From contig NZ_JAQBOD010000039.1 in NCBI RefSeq assembly GCF_028288205.1, forward strand, positions 124,001 to 188,000: a DNA stretch of 64,000 nt. Reading direction: 5' to 3'. Positions within the stretch are counted from its first letter, which is position 1. Each line of letters begins with the position of its first letter. The notes beneath the pieces were generated by a model that saw only the letters and a list, made by a program, of their open reading frames with translations, was not told the origin of the DNA and ran no database searches. Both the position numbers and the translations under genes were made by a program. Positions 43,979 through 51,858 of this stretch are shown here, piece after piece. This stretch comes from Mucilaginibacter sp. (lineage in GTDB: Bacteria > Bacteroidota > Bacteroidia > Sphingobacteriales > Sphingobacteriaceae).

Positions 43979-44071
43979 CCTTCTATGATATTGATTGTCT
44001 TATTGTTACTGCTTAATGTTGGATGAGAAAGTTAAAAAGATTAATAAGCATTCACCTTAAAATGAAACGTT

Positions 44072-44269
44072 ATGGCATTAAAAGCAAAACCCGATATGCT
44101 CTTATCTACCAGAACCAACCTAACTGCAAATAACATGAGGGAGGCTATGGCAGAATTTACGGGCGTAAAAATAATTGAGGCCCTTGAGATTATTCTTAAA
44201 GACCTGCCGCCGCAGCAAAAAGCACAATTAATGGCTAATGTTGATGAGGTGATTGATTTGGTGTTGTGA
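44072..44269 (+). CDS. Small hypothetical protein between kinase and regulator
   Basis: 65 residues: MALKAKPDMLLSTRTNLTAN, then a helical, amphipathic rest ending EVIDLVL. I do not recognise it. It lies 93 bases after the kinase and 237 before the regulator gene on the same strand, has a coding-like codon pattern and no overlap with another gene. The composition (predicted helices, net charge near zero) would suit a small regulatory or adaptor protein. It could also be a chance frame. Confidence 0.42.
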   Translation: MALKAKPDMLLSTRTNLTANNMREAMAEFTGVKIIEALEIILKDLPPQQKAQLMANVDEVIDLVL

Positions 44270-44506
44270 GCACCGTATGTCATTATATAATATTTAGCTT
44301 ATTTGGCAATTATTTACATGGTTGATTTTCAATACATTGCAATTTTAACTGTACCAAGGCGTACCAGGGTGTATCAACGTGTTCATGTACAGTACAGAAC
44401 GGTATAGGTTTATTGCTGCATTTGCTTACTTCACGGGGGAAGTAATTTTTTATATCGAATTTAATTGCTAAACGCGTTAATTTTAATAATTATTATACAT
44501 TTAACC

Positions 44507-45199
44507 ATGCTTACGGCCATAGCCATTGATGATGAACCCTTAGCTTTAGAAGTTGTGCGATCGCACGCTGCTAAGGTGCCGTTTTTAAATTTAAGGGCCG
44601 GGTTTACCGATGCTTTTAAGGCGATGGAGTTTTTACAGCAGGAACCGATCGACCTGTTATTCCTGGATATTAAAATGCCTGATATCAGTGGTATCGACCT
44701 GTTAACCTGCCTCAGCAAAAAGCCGCTGGTAATTTTTACTACCGCTTACTCTGAACACGCGGTAGAAAGCTTTGAACTGGATGCTATTGATTACCTGTTA
44801 AAGCCCTTTGCCCTGGCACGTTTTATTAAAGCCTGCAATAAGGCTAACGAAATTTATACTTTACGAGGCAGCACAACCGACAAAAAGGATTACCTTTTTT
44901 TAAAAACAGGCTATGAGCAAATAAGGGTAAGCTTTGCTGATATTCACTACCTGGAGGCTACGGGCAATTATGTTAATTTTGTTTTGAGGGATAAAACTAT
45001 CCTGTCGCGCTTAACCATAACCGAGGCTGAAGCATTGTTACCAACCGACCAATTTATCCGCATTCATCGCTCATTTATTGCTGCTAAAAACAAAATTGAT
45101 AAGATAGAGCGGCACCAACTGCAAATAAATGGCGCGGTGTTGCCCGTTGGCAACTCGTATTATCAAAATATTAATTTGGTAAACAAAACAGATCATTAA
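44507..45199 (+). CDS. LytTR-family response regulator
   Basis: 230 residues from the ATG at 44507; an upstream TTG start would add a hydrophobic tail and is rejected. Receiver domain with IDDEPLALE, phospho-acceptor Asp in LLFLDIKMPDISG and Lys in YLLKPFALAR, then a LytTR DNA-binding domain (about 130-228): DYLFLKTGYEQIRVSF, YLEATGNYVNF and IRIHRSFIAAKNKIDKI. It forms a two-component pair with the LytS-type kinase; targets are unknown. Confidence 0.92.
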   Translation: MLTAIAIDDEPLALEVVRSHAAKVPFLNLRAGFTDAFKAMEFLQQEPIDLLFLDIKMPDISGIDLLTCLSKKPLVIFTTAYSEHAVESFELDAIDYLLKPFALARFIKACNKANEIYTLRGSTTDKKDYLFLKTGYEQIRVSFADIHYLEATGNYVNFVLRDKTILSRLTITEAEALLPTDQFIRIHRSFIAAKNKIDKIERHQLQINGAVLPVGNSYYQNINLVNKTDH

Positions 45200-45337
45200 G
45201 TTTGATTATCCGGGCTGATATCTAAGCAGAATAATATTTTGCAACCATCAAATAAAAGTAAATTCCTGTGGTTTTTTTGCTAAACACGCTGTAAATTAGG
45301 TAAATTGCACTTCCTGAATTACAAATAAGAAAAAGCC

Positions 45338-46402
45338 ATGACAGAGACGCTGGACATCAAAATCACCAAATCAAGCAAATCCCGTTTAGCAGAAACGGAT
45401 TTTAGCAACTTAGTTTTCGGCCGTACCTTTACCGACCATATGCTTGTGGCCGATTATGAAGACGGCGAATGGAAAAATTTCGAAATTCTTCCTTACGGTA
45501 ATATTTTGGTCAGCCCGGCTATTTCATCACTGCATTATGGCCAATCATTTTTTGAAGGAATAAAAGCCTATAAGCATGCTGATGGCAAAGTATCTATATT
45601 TCGCCCGGATAAAAACGCGATCCGTTTTAATAAATCGGCCGAACGCTTGTGCATGCCTACTTTGCCCGAAGATATGTTTTTACAAAGCCTTGCCGCTGTT
45701 GTAGATATTGACCGCGACTGGATACCAACCGCTCCCGGTCATTCTTTATATATCAGGCCGTTTATGTTTGCTACAGATCAGTTTTTGGGTGTTACACCAT
45801 CACAAACCTATAAATACATGGTTTTACTTTGCCCGGTTGGCCCATACTTTACAAAACCGTTAAGGGTTAAAATAGAAACCTACTATACCCGCTCTGCCGA
45901 AGGTGGCATGGGTTATGCAAAATCATCAGGCAACTACGGTGGTTCTATGCTGCCGGCTCGTAAAGCTACCGAGGAAGGTTTTGATCAATTAATATGGACC
46001 GATGCCAAAGAGCATAAATATGTTGAAGAAATGGGTGCCGCCAACGCCATGTTTGTATTGGATGGCAAACTGATAACTCCAATAGCACAGGATACCATAT
46101 TAGATGGTGTAACCCGTGATACCGTTATTACATTGGCCCGCGACTGGGGTTTCCCGGTTGAAGAACGCAAGGTTGCCGTTGCAGAAATTATTGAGGGTGC
46201 TAAAACCGGTAAACTGACTGATGCATTTGGCGCAGGAACCGCGGCTACTATAGCACCGGTTGGCTCAATAAATTATAATGGCGAAGAGTATACATTGATA
46301 GACGCTAAAGAAAGAGAATTCTCTCAAAAAGTATTAAAAACCCTTGATGCTATACGGTACGGCAACGCGCCTGACACGCATGGGTGGAATTACTTTGTAT
46401 AA
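45338..46402 (+). CDS. ilvE: Branched-chain amino acid aminotransferase
   Basis: 354 residues, the long (eukaryote-like, group II) form of BCAT. It transfers the amino group between Leu/Ile/Val and 2-oxoglutarate using PLP. Seen: the PLP lysine in YAKSSGNYGGSMLPARKA, HSLYIRPFMFATDQFLG, VEEMGAANAMFVLDGKLITP, and AFGAGTAATIAPVGSI near the end for phosphate binding. The gene is isolated and followed by a strong terminator. A near -7 element (TAAATTGC) lies just upstream, at the usual distance from a TTG. Confidence 0.95.
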   Translation: MTETLDIKITKSSKSRLAETDFSNLVFGRTFTDHMLVADYEDGEWKNFEILPYGNILVSPAISSLHYGQSFFEGIKAYKHADGKVSIFRPDKNAIRFNKSAERLCMPTLPEDMFLQSLAAVVDIDRDWIPTAPGHSLYIRPFMFATDQFLGVTPSQTYKYMVLLCPVGPYFTKPLRVKIETYYTRSAEGGMGYAKSSGNYGGSMLPARKATEEGFDQLIWTDAKEHKYVEEMGAANAMFVLDGKLITPIAQDTILDGVTRDTVITLARDWGFPVEERKVAVAEIIEGAKTGKLTDAFGAGTAATIAPVGSINYNGEEYTLIDAKEREFSQKVLKTLDAIRYGNAPDTHGWNYFV

Positions 46403-46406
46403 AGAA

Positions 46407-46536
46407 GATTGATTATTGAAGATTAGAGATTGGGCCTGTCAATTAAATAAATACAAAAAAGGTTCCTGCAAATTAAATTTGCAGGAACCTTTTTTGTTGA
46501 ACTATCCAACTAATCTTTAATCTTCAATAACCAACC
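46407..46536. repeat. Inverted heptad repeat array around a terminator, core GATT / AATC
   Basis: Left arm: GATT at 46407, 46421 and 46428, with TATT at 46414, so a 7-base step. Right arm: AATC at 46512 and 46519, AATA at 46526, AACC at 46533. The arms enclose the 46455-46495 hairpin. Same period as the arrays at 20342 and 60336, but a different core word. Confidence 0.75.
46455..46495. terminator. Bidirectional intrinsic terminator between ilvE and clpS
   Basis: A perfect 19-bp stem (46455-46473 with 46477-46495), loop TAA, with A and T runs at its edges. It lies between the two convergent genes. Confidence 0.92.
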
Positions 46537-46545
46537 TTTAAAAAG

Positions 46546-46827
46546 CTAATCCACACTAACAGTCAAGCCTTCTTGTTGTAAAATTTTTCGATATACTTCT
46601 ACTTCGGTGAATGATCCTTCCAATACGGCGCATTTACCCTCGTTATGTACTTTCCAGGCTATTCTTTCGGCTTGGGTATCGGTATAATCAAGGTACTTTA
46701 TCATGCAATGAATTACGTGGTCAAAAGTGTTATGGTCATCATTCCATAAAATAAGGCGATGCATCTCTTTAAATCCTGCCAGTACCTCTTCGAGTGTGAA
46801 AGTTTGTTCTTGTGTTTCTGTTGACAT
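46546..46827 (-). CDS. clpS: ATP-dependent Clp protease adaptor ClpS
   Basis: 93 residues from the ATG at 46827 (a TTG four codons upstream is rejected). It delivers N-degron substrates to ClpA/ClpC-ClpP. Seen: LILWNDDHNTFDHVIHCMIKY with the Asn-Asp pair of the N-degron pocket, and AERIAWKVHNEGKCAVLEG. A TAATTTTG element lies at 46844-46837, 9 bases before the start. Monocistronic. Confidence 0.95.
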   Translation of the reverse strand: MSTETQEQTFTLEEVLAGFKEMHRLILWNDDHNTFDHVIHCMIKYLDYTDTQAERIAWKVHNEGKCAVLEGSFTEVEVYRKILQQEGLTVSVD

Positions 46828-46935
46828 GTATAATGACAAAATTACTCAAAAACAATAATAAATAAACCAAAATATTGTTTTAAAGGTAATCTTCACAATA
46901 GCTGTTTAACATACAATAACCTACAACCCACTCAA

Positions 46936-47787
46936 ATGAAAAAAAATTGCGCTTTCCTTATCCTCATTTTTGCTATTCAATTATTACATGCGAATCTTTG
47001 TAATGCTCAAATTACAACCCTCAATTTAAAACCCGCGCCTGAAAATGTTACTATTGACGGTAGTTTAAAAGAATGGGGCGATAGCCTTAGCTATTATAAC
47101 AGCGAAACAGGGCTTAATTATGCACTTGCCAATGATAAAGACAACCTGTACCTGGTTTTAAAAACCAGTGATCCGGTAGAACAATCAAAAATTTTAACCT
47201 CAGGTATTACTTTAAGTATTGATACAAAAGGTAAAAAGAAATCAACCTATAGCGTTACTTTTCCTGTACAGGAAGGAATAGTCCCACCTTCTGTTGCCGG
47301 TAACACACTACAGGAAAAAAAGCTGGAAGCCGGTTTAGCCAAGTTAAAAAAAATAAAGGCTGATGGTTTTAAAGATGTTGAATATGATTTTATAACTCTT
47401 GAAAACACTTATGGCTTTAAAATAGCCATTAATTATGATGACCATGGATTTTTGGTATACGAAGAAGCTATCCCATTAACACTTTTTCATGCCGATGAAT
47501 TGAAAAAGAATGAATGGATGTTTAATATTAAAATAAACGGATTTCAGAAACCTGAAAAAAAGGATGGTGACGACCAGGCAAACAACTCATCTATGGGTGG
47601 AGGTGGCCGTGGCGGCCGCGGTGGTGGCGGTGGTCGGGGTGGTGCAGGTGGTGGAGGCCGGGGTGGTGCAGGCGGTGGCAGTGGCGGCCATGGCCGGGGT
47701 GCTGCTAACGATGATGCTGCTTCCAATAACCCTGCATTTAAATCTGCTGATTTTTGGGGTAAATTTAATTTGGCAAAAACACTTTAG
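46936..47787 (+). CDS. Secreted protein with CBM9-like domain and glycine/arginine-rich tail
   Basis: 283 residues. Signal peptide ending CNAQ, then a beta-rich domain starting VTIDGSLKEWGDSLSYY with DNLYLVLKTSD, the pattern of CBM9/DOMON-type sugar-binding domains. Near residues 217-255 a low-complexity tract of Gly with Arg (GGGGRGGRGGGGGRGG and variants) is built from GGTGGTGCAGGTGG-like DNA repeats. A short hydrophobic end follows. The next gene is a paralog without this tract. Ligand unknown. Confidence 0.65.
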   Translation: MKKNCAFLILIFAIQLLHANLCNAQITTLNLKPAPENVTIDGSLKEWGDSLSYYNSETGLNYALANDKDNLYLVLKTSDPVEQSKILTSGITLSIDTKGKKKSTYSVTFPVQEGIVPPSVAGNTLQEKKLEAGLAKLKKIKADGFKDVEYDFITLENTYGFKIAINYDDHGFLVYEEAIPLTLFHADELKKNEWMFNIKINGFQKPEKKDGDDQANNSSMGGGGRGGRGGGGGRGGAGGGGRGGAGGGSGGHGRGAANDDAASNNPAFKSADFWGKFNLAKTL

Positions 47788-47905
47788 GCCGCATAATTTA
47801 TGTGATAAAATAATATACATTTTTTTAATTATTAAAAATGTATATTTACTTAACATAAGCACCTGGCTTAAATTAAACCAATTTATTAAACCTAATCACT
47901 AAGCA

Positions 47906-48691
47906 ATGAAAACCACTTGCTCTTACCTTATTTGCGCTGCAGCGGTGCAATTATTCACAATCAGTATATGCAATGCCCAAACACTGACCTTAAATTCTGC
48001 ACCTGCCGGTGTAGTTATTGATGGCAATGGTAAAGAATGGGGCGATAAGATGGCTTATACGGATGCCAAAACAAAAATTGATTATACACTTACCAATGAT
48101 AAAGATAATCTTTATCTGGTTGTAAGAACAAAAGACGCTACACAACAAAGCAGTATTTTAGGTGCAGGCATTACCTTAAGTATTGATACAAAAGGCAAAA
48201 AGAAATCTTCATATGTTGTTACATTTCCCTCAAGCCCGACAGACCGTGACCAATCAAGATATATGGATATGCCGCCGCCAAGGGTACAGGGAAATACTGA
48301 AATGTCGGCCAAATTTGGTAAAATACACGTAGAAGGCTTTAAAGACATTAGTGAAGAAGAGCTATTAGTAGTAAACCCATACAATATTTTAATTGCTATG
48401 GGTTATGATGCGGCCAGTGGTTACTTAACTTATGAAGAAGCTATACCATTAGCACTTTTTCATGCAGGCGACCTGGCAACCAAAGAATGGGCATTCAACA
48501 TTAAATTAAATCCTGTACAAGGAAAAGAAAGACCGGCAGCAGCAGGTGCAAAACATTCAATTAGTGTAAAACCCAGTTCAGGTAAAGATGACGGGCGCTC
48601 TGAATTTACCGCTCAAGCTAATAAAAATGGCAGCCTTATAGATTTAACAGACGAAGCAGATTTTTGGGGTAAATTTATGTTAGCAAAATAA
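47906..48691 (+). CDS. Secreted paralog of the preceding protein, without the Gly-rich tract
   Basis: 261 residues with a signal ending CNAQ. It shares the domain of its neighbour: VVIDGNGKEWGDKMAYT, TNDKDNLYLVVRTKD, GITLSIDTKGKKKSSY, YEEAIPLALFHAGDLATKEW and a final ADFWGKFMLAK. In place of the Gly/Arg tract it has a polar segment. The two look like an old tandem duplication, with an intergenic gap of 118 bases. Sugar or other ligand binding outside the cytoplasm is a guess from the CBM9-like fold. Confidence 0.65.
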   Translation: MKTTCSYLICAAAVQLFTISICNAQTLTLNSAPAGVVIDGNGKEWGDKMAYTDAKTKIDYTLTNDKDNLYLVVRTKDATQQSSILGAGITLSIDTKGKKKSSYVVTFPSSPTDRDQSRYMDMPPPRVQGNTEMSAKFGKIHVEGFKDISEEELLVVNPYNILIAMGYDAASGYLTYEEAIPLALFHAGDLATKEWAFNIKLNPVQGKERPAAAGAKHSISVKPSSGKDDGRSEFTAQANKNGSLIDLTDEADFWGKFMLAK

Positions 48692-48693
48692 CG

Positions 48694-49230
48694 CTAAAAT
48701 TTATTCTTCCACATCATACTTTCAACAGGGCGCGTTGTCGGGTTATTATACTTGGCATCTCCCTTTGTGTTATATAGGGTTTCTATATCGCCTTCAACAG
48801 CAAAATATATTAGCTGGCCTATAGGCATGCCCGGGTAAATTTTTACCGGTTGCGCGCATGATATCTCCAAAGTCCAGGTATTGCAAAAGCCAACATCGCC
48901 TTTACCTGCTGTTGCATGTATATCAATACCTAAACGCCCGGTGCTTGATTTCCCTTCTAAAAATGGAACGTGTTTATGCGTTTCAGTATATTCTACCGTT
49001 ACGCCCAGGTAAAGCGTACCGGGTTGTAAAACAAATCCTTCTTTGGGTATTTCAAAACTATCTATTTCATTGTGCAGCCTGGCATCCAGTACCCTATCGC
49101 GATAAGTAGCCAGGTGTTTACTTAAATGCACATCGTACGAGTTTGTTCCTAAACATTCACGGTTAAACGGCTCAATAATAATATGGCCCTTATCAATTTC
49201 TTCAAGTATGCGCTTATCTGATAATATCAT
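48694..49230 (-). CDS. dcd: dCTP deaminase
   Basis: 178 residues, the usual length. It deaminates dCTP to dUTP for thymidylate synthesis. Seen: NRECLGTNSYDVHLSKHLA, LEGKSSTGRLGIDIHATAG with the Ser-Ser/Arg of the nucleotide site, GFCNTWTLEISC with the catalytic Glu, and PGMPIGQLIYF. A bifunctional dCTP deaminase/dUTPase cannot be excluded from sequence alone. It ends 2 bases from the 3' end of the paralog gene and starts divergently from the phosphopantetheinyl transferase. Confidence 0.9.
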   Translation of the reverse strand: MILSDKRILEEIDKGHIIIEPFNRECLGTNSYDVHLSKHLATYRDRVLDARLHNEIDSFEIPKEGFVLQPGTLYLGVTVEYTETHKHVPFLEGKSSTGRLGIDIHATAGKGDVGFCNTWTLEISCAQPVKIYPGMPIGQLIYFAVEGDIETLYNTKGDAKYNNPTTRPVESMMWKNKF

Positions 49231-49305
49231 AGACAGGAATGTTTATTTGGCTAAAAATAGAATTAATTGCCCTAAGTTTGCCATGCTTTTTGCAATTTTA
49301 CTTTT

Positions 49306-49944
49306 ATGGCTATAGCTTACAGGCAACGGGTTGATGAGGATACAGAATTTGCGCTCTGGAAAATAGAAGAACAGGCTGAGGATCTGTACAAACAATTACA
49401 GCTAAACGATGAAGAAAAGACCTTTGTTGAAAACATAAGCAACGGCAAACGACACCTGCATTGGTTAGGTACGCGTGTTTTGTTACGCAAAATGTTACGT
49501 ACCGAAGAGTATATTGACTCCCGGGTTGACGAGCATGGCAAACCATATCTTGTATCCCTGCCCTATCATATTTCTTTAAGTCATTCGTTTGATTATGCCG
49601 CGGTAATGATCAGTAAAAAAAAACCGGTAGGAATTGATATTGAGCAGATAAAACAAAAGGTAGAACGTATTGCCTCCAGGTTTTTACGCCCCGCGGAACT
49701 CGCTTTTATTAATAATGAACATAAAATACAGCAACTATATGCCTGTTGGTGTGTTAAAGAAGCAGTATATAAATGCCATGGCCAAAAAGAAGTATCATTT
49801 ATGGATGATATTTTGATAAGACCATTCAGTTTCACAGAGCAGGGTCAGGTAAATGCCATTTTAAACAAGGGCGACATTAATATTGATTATACCGTAGGAT
49901 ATTTGCAGTATGAAGATTATATGATAGGTTACGTAAAGGGGTAA
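49306..49944 (+). CDS. 4'-phosphopantetheinyl transferase superfamily protein
   Basis: 212 residues of the Sfp/AcpT type. It attaches the phosphopantetheine arm of CoA to a carrier-protein serine. Both Mg/CoA motifs are present: VGIDIEQI (about 105) and WCVKEAVYKCHG (about 147), plus PYHISLSHSFDYAAVM upstream. The carrier could be a fatty-acid or secondary-metabolite ACP. The stop overlaps the lipB start by one base (TAATG), so lipB is probably co-translated; both act on carrier-linked chemistry, which fits. Confidence 0.9.
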   Translation: MAIAYRQRVDEDTEFALWKIEEQAEDLYKQLQLNDEEKTFVENISNGKRHLHWLGTRVLLRKMLRTEEYIDSRVDEHGKPYLVSLPYHISLSHSFDYAAVMISKKKPVGIDIEQIKQKVERIASRFLRPAELAFINNEHKIQQLYACWCVKEAVYKCHGQKEVSFMDDILIRPFSFTEQGQVNAILNKGDINIDYTVGYLQYEDYMIGYVKG

Positions 49945-50672
49945 TGATGAAGAATAAAAAAGTAACAGTACAAGATTGGGGATTAATTGATTATAAAGAA
50001 GCCTGGGCCAAACAGGAAGCACTATTTGCCGATACTATCCAATTAAAAATGGAGATACGTAACAGGCTACTGGCTGTTGCCGGGGATAACCAGCCCGACG
50101 ATATATTAACTCCTAATTACCTTGTTTTTTGTGAGCATCCGCATGTTTATACTTTGGGCAATAGCGGCAAGCCCGAACATTTGTTGCTTGACGAAAAGGG
50201 CCTGGAAGAAAACGATGCTGTTTATTATCATATTAACCGTGGCGGCGATATTACCTATCATGGCCCCGGGCAATTAGTAAGCTATCCTATTCTTGACCTT
50301 GATAATTTTTTTACTGATATACATTTATACTTACGCACCCTTGAAGAGGCTGTAATACTTACCCTGGCAGATTATGGCATAAAAGCCAGCCGTTACCCGG
50401 GCTACACCGGTGTTTGGCTTGATGCCGATAACGAGCGCGCCCGAAAAATAAGCGCGATGGGTGTACGCTGCAGCCGCTGGGTTACTATGCATGGCCTGGC
50501 ATTTAACGTAAACAATGATCTTGGTTATTTTAAAAACATAATCCCCTGTGGTATTGATGATAAAGCTGTAACCTCTATGCAAAAAGAACTGGGCAAAGAA
50601 ATTGATATAAAACAAGTACAAAAAATCCTTCAACACTATATTACTACATTATTTGAAATGGAGATAGTATAA
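49944..50672 (+). CDS. lipB: Octanoyltransferase LipB
   Basis: 242 residues. LipB moves octanoyl from ACP to the lipoyl domains of 2-oxoacid dehydrogenases and GcvH. Seen: EHPHVYTLG, NRGGDITYHGPGQLVSYPI, the catalytic lysine in RKISAMGVRC, and the acyl-accepting cysteine in NIIPCGI. Normal length. It follows the phosphopantetheinyl transferase with a one-base overlap; LipA is not in the window. No clear terminator before the next promoter. Confidence 0.95.
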   Translation: MMKNKKVTVQDWGLIDYKEAWAKQEALFADTIQLKMEIRNRLLAVAGDNQPDDILTPNYLVFCEHPHVYTLGNSGKPEHLLLDEKGLEENDAVYYHINRGGDITYHGPGQLVSYPILDLDNFFTDIHLYLRTLEEAVILTLADYGIKASRYPGYTGVWLDADNERARKISAMGVRCSRWVTMHGLAFNVNNDLGYFKNIIPCGIDDKAVTSMQKELGKEIDIKQVQKILQHYITTLFEMEIV

Positions 50673-50701
50673 GGTTAATTAAAACTAATTTTTAATAAAA
50701 C

Positions 50702-50732
50702 TTGCTTATATTAGACATCTGTCGTAAATTTG
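50702..50732 (+). promoter_or_regulatory. Promoter of the RES-Xre module
   Basis: TTG (50702-50704), 20-base spacer, then an exact TAAATTTG (50725-50732): the full Bacteroidota housekeeping pattern. The expected start of transcription is about 50738, which would favour the ATG at 50758 over the one at 50740 as the antitoxin start, or a leaderless message. Three near-copies of ATGACAA (50733, 50740, 50747) follow at once. Confidence 0.7.
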
Positions 50733-50739
50733 ATGACAA

Positions 50740-51165
50740 ATGACAAATGACAAAGATATGAGCAAATCAAAAAAATATGCCCATCCCGGTGATGATACCT
50801 TTGATTTAACCAACATGGTTAGGGAAGGTGTTCCATTTCCGTATTTTACAAGACTTTCTAATCAAATTCACTTTGGCTTTGAAGACTGGTCGTCATACTT
50901 GCATCTTTCAGAGCGTACTATACAACGCTATAAAAAGGAAAATAAATCCTTCGATCCTTTATACTCAGAAAGGATATTACAAATTGAATTGCTTTACAAA
51001 AAGGGGGTTGAGGTTTTTGGCGTAGCCGATAACTTTTACACCTGGATGGATACCACCAGTGTTGCCCTGGGCGGTATAAAACCTAAAGATATGCTGGATA
51101 CCTCTTTCGGCATTACCCATATTTATGATGAGTTGGGCCGTATAGAACATGGTATTTTTGCATGA
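50740..51165 (+). CDS. Xre/MbcA/ParS-type antitoxin (RES-Xre toxin-antitoxin)
   Basis: 141 residues from 50740, or 135 from the ATG at 50758. The N-terminal half has a helix-turn-helix-like region (FEDWSSYLHLSERTIQRYKKE), and the C-terminus is the DUF2384 MbcA/ParS toxin-binding part: YKKGVEVFGVADNFYTWMDT, ALGGIKPKDMLDTSFGITHI, and DELGRIEHGIFA. It neutralises the RES toxin and probably represses its own promoter. The stop overlaps the toxin start by four bases (ATGA). Confidence 0.93.
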   Translation: MTNDKDMSKSKKYAHPGDDTFDLTNMVREGVPFPYFTRLSNQIHFGFEDWSSYLHLSERTIQRYKKENKSFDPLYSERILQIELLYKKGVEVFGVADNFYTWMDTTSVALGGIKPKDMLDTSFGITHIYDELGRIEHGIFA

Positions 51166-51620
51166 TCGTTTACCGGCTTAGCGGACAGGCATTTATCAAT
51201 GACCTATCCGGCTACGGTGCAGAGAAAACCGGCGGCCGGTGGAACAGTAAAGGAACCCCTGTTTTATATACTTCGGCATCGCGGGCATTGGCAGTAGTTG
51301 AGGTAGCGGTACACGTTCCGTTAGGTATTATCCCTACTAATTATTACATGGCAGTTATTGAGGTGCCGGATAACAGCATTCTACAACTTGATGTAACCGA
51401 CCTTCCCACTAACTGGAACAGGAACCCGTTTGTAAAAGCCACGCAGTTTGCCGGTGATAGATTTATAAAAGATAGCAAACATTTGATGTTACAAGTGCCT
51501 TCGGCAACAGTTATTGGCGATCTTAATTATCTGATCAATCCAAGGCATCCCGATTTTAAAAAGGTGAAAGTAAAAAGCGTAGATCCTTTTGTGTTTGATT
51601 CGCGGTTGTTTAAGAAGTAA
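51162..51620 (+). CDS. RES-domain toxin (NAD+-degrading)
   Basis: 152 residues. The name-giving residues of RES are present: Arg in IVYRLSG and in GGRWNSKGTPVLYTS, Glu in AVVEVAVHVPLG, Ser in VPSATVIGDLNYLINP. Characterised RES toxins (such as MbcT) split NAD+ by phosphorolysis or hydrolysis and arrest growth; that activity is taken from the family. Normal length, no damage. The pair is followed by a 10-bp hairpin, attgtctgtg (51629-51638) with cacagacaat (51654-51663). Confidence 0.93.
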   Translation: MIVYRLSGQAFINDLSGYGAEKTGGRWNSKGTPVLYTSASRALAVVEVAVHVPLGIIPTNYYMAVIEVPDNSILQLDVTDLPTNWNRNPFVKATQFAGDRFIKDSKHLMLQVPSATVIGDLNYLINPRHPDFKKVKVKSVDPFVFDSRLFKK

Positions 51621-51715
51621 ATACCACCATTGTCTGTGTCTTCACGTTGTCTTCACAGACAATTTGAAGACAGCTATCTACTTGTTCGGAAGAAATTAAA
51701 ATGTGGCCAAGTGCG

Positions 51716-51806
51716 ATTCCCTCCCCTGGGAGGGGCAGGGAGGGGTTTAGCGCATAACCCCTCCCTGCCAATTCACAGCCAGCCGCACCCCTCCCCTGGG
51801 AGGGAA
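51716..51806. repeat. Palindromic repeat cluster after the RES toxin
   Basis: Three palindromes in 90 bases: attccctcccctgggagggg, an inner 13-bp perfect stem (51735-51747 with 51756-51768) and cccctcccctgggagggaat. The outer two are near-copies. It fills the gap between the convergent RES and sdaA genes and may act as terminator for both. Confidence 0.78.
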
Positions 51807-51858
51807 TTATAATCTTCTGAACACTTGTAATGAGGAACACAGACAGCGCAAATAAGGT

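Noticed and set aside
47544..47726. Proline-rich minus-strand frame
   Set aside because: It is the reverse of the glycine-rich tract of the gene at 46936; low complexity creates open frames in several phases.
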